From Methylobacter sp. (lineage in GTDB: Bacteria > Pseudomonadota > Gammaproteobacteria > Methylococcales > Methylomonadaceae): a stretch of 53,270 nucleotides of DNA. Positions 51,547-53,270 of the stretch are shown piece after piece (position 1 is the stretch's first letter; each line of letters starts with the position of its first letter). A program made the position numbers and the translations under genes. The notes under the pieces were generated by a model. That model had not been told where the DNA came from, did no database searches, and saw only the letters and a list, made by a program, of their open reading frames with translations. The stretch is from contig NZ_JALOCF010000029.1 of assembly GCF_023227905.1 (NCBI RefSeq), positions 1 to 53,270 of the forward strand, read 5' to 3'.

Positions 51547-51721
51547 GAGTTAAGGCGTCAAAACCTATATAAATAAAAGCCTTCGATGGTCCCGTATGCT
51601 CTCGTTTGATGGGAGAGGGTTCTCCTAAAAGAATGGGTAAATGAGGTCTGATAATCTTCTAGCCAACCTCCTCGCGAGCAGTTGGTAAACTGATTGCTCA
51701 GCAAAACGAGAGGAAACTGAC

Positions 51722-51790
51722 ATGTCACATTACTGTGGAATCGATTTACGTTCAAATGATCATGTGGTGTTCGTGATTAATCACGTATAA
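51722..51790 (+). pseudogene. IS110-family transposase, N-terminal fragment
   Basis: 22 codons reading MSHYCGIDLRSNDHVVFVIN, then a stop. YCGIDLHSN-type openings with the first catalytic Asp are characteristic of IS110 transposases. The rest of the element is missing. Confidence 0.75.
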
Positions 51791-51858
51791 AAGGAGCAGA
51801 CCCTATAAATTAATCAGGAATCTGCCATAGCCGATCAATTAAGCAACGAGGAGAAAAA

Positions 51859-52503
51859 ATGGACGTAACCACTATCGACAAGTACATTGATATTTTTGTG
51901 AAGATCGCCGCTCTCTTGGGGGGCGGGTGGGGTGTCTACAAATTCGTGCAATATCGTGAACTCAAACAACGTATACAGCTAGAGGTAGACGCTAAGCTGT
52001 ACAAGCTCACCTTGCCTGAAGAAGCTGAAGCTTTTACTTGGGATCCTCAAGGCAATTGTAAGCCAGATTCTGCAAAGCTGCGCACCCATGCGGTTGAGAT
52101 ATTACTCAAGTTCACTAACAAAGGCTTTACTCGCATGCGCCTATTCAATATAAAGGTTGGCATAAACACGATGCGGCCTCACAATGAAGCTCAGTTTGAC
52201 CAGGGGGATGGGCACCTGCGCCTGACCCGAATATTCTCCAGCGGCAACCTTGTGCCCGTATTTGAGGTGGAAGGTAAAAACGTTGAAGATACTTCCTTTT
52301 ACTACATCGAACCCGGTGTCGAACAAACGATCTCGTATCTGACGCTGATTACCGAGCCGCGCGAACTCGTTCAGATATATGCCAAATTCAGTCTTGAGCA
52401 AAAGAGGCTATTCCCGAAGAGAGAGATAGGAGAAAAAGGCGTTTATCCCCATACCGCTGCACGGACATTTAAAGTCAATTCAGATAGCTCAATCGATAAT
52501 TGA
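51859..52503 (+). CDS. membrane-anchored protein of unknown function
   Basis: A 214-residue protein with one N-terminal membrane helix (about 11-30, IFVKIAALLGGGWGVYKFV), a charged stretch (RELKQRIQLEVDAKL) and a beta-rich soluble domain (about 45-200) with no recognised family. Topology is probably N-out, C-in or a short anchor only. A strong GAGGAG precedes the ATG. The gene is monocistronic, between IS110 and IS66 remnants, 350 bases after the second cargo gene. It could be unrelated to the eCIS; an immunity role cannot be shown. Confidence 0.72.
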   Translation: MDVTTIDKYIDIFVKIAALLGGGWGVYKFVQYRELKQRIQLEVDAKLYKLTLPEEAEAFTWDPQGNCKPDSAKLRTHAVEILLKFTNKGFTRMRLFNIKVGINTMRPHNEAQFDQGDGHLRLTRIFSSGNLVPVFEVEGKNVEDTSFYYIEPGVEQTISYLTLITEPRELVQIYAKFSLEQKRLFPKREIGEKGVYPHTAARTFKVNSDSSIDN

Positions 52504-52587
52504 TTCACTCGTACAATCCGCATGTGATCGTCGGTATATTGTAAGCGGCTAGCCGATCCACTATCGTCAGATGTTGCTGGTTATGAT

Positions 52588-52731
52588 TTAATCCATGACA
52601 CCCAAAGTAAGCAGTTCGTCGATGCGGCTGTTGGGCCAGGCGGGGAGCTTTTCCAAGGTGTCTTTCAACCAGGTAGCCGGATCGAGACCGTTGAGTTTGG
52701 CCGTGCCGAGCAAGGTTTGAATAACTGCCGC
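52588..52731 (-). pseudogene. IS66-family transposase, C-terminal remnant
   Basis: 48 codons on the minus strand read AAVIQTLLGTAKLNGLDPAT, then WLKDTLEKLPAWPNSRIDEL and a stop. This is the conserved end of IS66 (TnpC) transposases. A stop lies directly upstream, so only the tail is left. Confidence 0.85.
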
Positions 52732-53270
52732 TCAAAGCGTCATTATGGCTGAGCTGGACAGCATTACCGAAGTCATCATGGCCGCAACCGGGAAGGTAAA
52801 AACCGAAGGATGCTCGGCGAAATCTATCCTTTGCTGGTTTTATTGCGTTATTACCAAAAGAACGCCGCAAAAATTCTCGCGCCGTGTCCCGCCTTTACTT
52901 CCCCGCTGGCTTTCCCGCAAGCCGCGGCTAAGATCGAGCGCCTCGCTTACGGCGAGGTGGCGATTTGTTGATTTGCATTTTGTCGTTATAGAAACAAATA
53001 GTTTAATGATAAATCGTTCCTTGTAACCGACTTCTGGCAGGCTCTCCTATGACCGCTTTTCAAGGTTGTCCTGTCGTTCATTTGGAATTAGCGACAGGCT
53101 CTTTTAGGTCGGTTCTTGCCTGTCGTCTGAATGACGAAATTCTGCCAAAGGACTAAACCGCTCACGCGGTATTGACGCTGCGATCATAAGCCTGTGGCTG
53201 GTTGAAAGAGCGTAACTGTTTCCTATGTTATGGAATGAGGCAATCCGCCTTGTTTCAAGATAGGAGCTGT
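52732..53270. other. right-edge region without a recognisable gene
   Basis: About 540 bases with only short frames that lack ribosome sites and recognisable products. It follows IS66 debris, so it may be more decayed mobile DNA. Nothing further can be supported. Confidence 0.5.

Noticed and set aside
52505..52870. 121-residue minus-strand ORF at the right edge
   Set aside because: It runs through the IS66 remnant in a different frame from the recognisable transposase tail.
1..53270. CRISPR arrays, tRNA and rRNA genes
   Set aside because: No regularly spaced direct repeats, no tRNA-like cloverleaf near the recombinases or IS ends, and no rRNA-like sequence were noticed on reading both strands; a covariance search was not possible.

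Overview
The window looks like an accessory region of a proteobacterium, probably a gammaproteobacterium. This rests on the RimK-linked zinc protease tail at the left edge, the IS families present, integron-type attC sites and a sigma-54 activator. The genus cannot be told. No tRNA, rRNA or CRISPR array was seen.

Layout. (1) 1-4040: the end of a RimK-linked zinc protease gene, then a complete RIT element (three overlapping tyrosine recombinases on the minus strand) bounded by 32-bp perfect inverted repeats and abutted by a 32-bp perfect palindrome. (2) 4228-7549: an exported protein and two lipoproteins of unknown function; two of the three carry a lysozyme-like E...G-x-x-Q signature, and a 22-nt inverted repeat pair brackets the lipoproteins. 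(3) 8287-15774: a patchwork that reads as remnants of an integron cassette array with no integrase. Three attC-like sites follow an NlpC/P60 + trypsin-like protease pair, a DUF1353 + HExxH metallopeptidase pair, and a TIGR02594-type amidase + small exported SH3 protein pair. IS256 and IS3 debris and inverted repeats interrupt or bracket the last two cassettes. (4) 16525-18855: a sigma-54 enhancer-binding protein with a degenerate receiver domain, a decayed IS5-family element, a perfect 12-bp palindrome and a good -24/-12 promoter aimed at the next operon.

(5) 18898-51507: a large, almost gapless plus-strand locus for an extracellular contractile injection system (eCIS; Pvc/Afp/MAC-like). In order: a small unknown protein, the DUF4255 cap/terminator protein (Pvc16-like), a carboxypeptidase-regulatory-like protein, a giant sheath (1063 aa), tube 1, sheath 2, tube 2, a DUF5908 protein, a LysM hub protein, a spike split into gp27-like and gp5-like chains, an unknown 230-aa protein, gp25-like wedge, baseplate J/gp6-like, a beta-propeller fused to a tail-protein-I domain, three proteins sharing one N-terminal docking-type domain (with collagen-like, Cys-rich/coiled-coil and S74-fibre C-termini), a small coiled-coil protein, a likely tape measure, a two-domain AAA+ ATPase, and two DUF4157 cargo candidates. 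The first cargo carries a possible PD-(D/E)XK nuclease end and the second a possible papain-like protease end. (6) 51508-53270: IS110 and IS66 remnants around one membrane-anchored protein of unknown role.

How it likely works together (inference): the sigma-54 activator switches on the operon from the promoter at 18840. The two sheath/tube pairs, baseplate and fibres build a phage-tail-like particle with help from the AAA+ ATPase, and the two DUF4157 proteins, which share an N-terminal leader, are loaded as toxins. The most unusual parts are the giant sheath with repeated beta-modules also present in the 389-aa protein, the split spike without a visible PAAR tip, the propeller-tail fusion, and the trio of docking-domain proteins.
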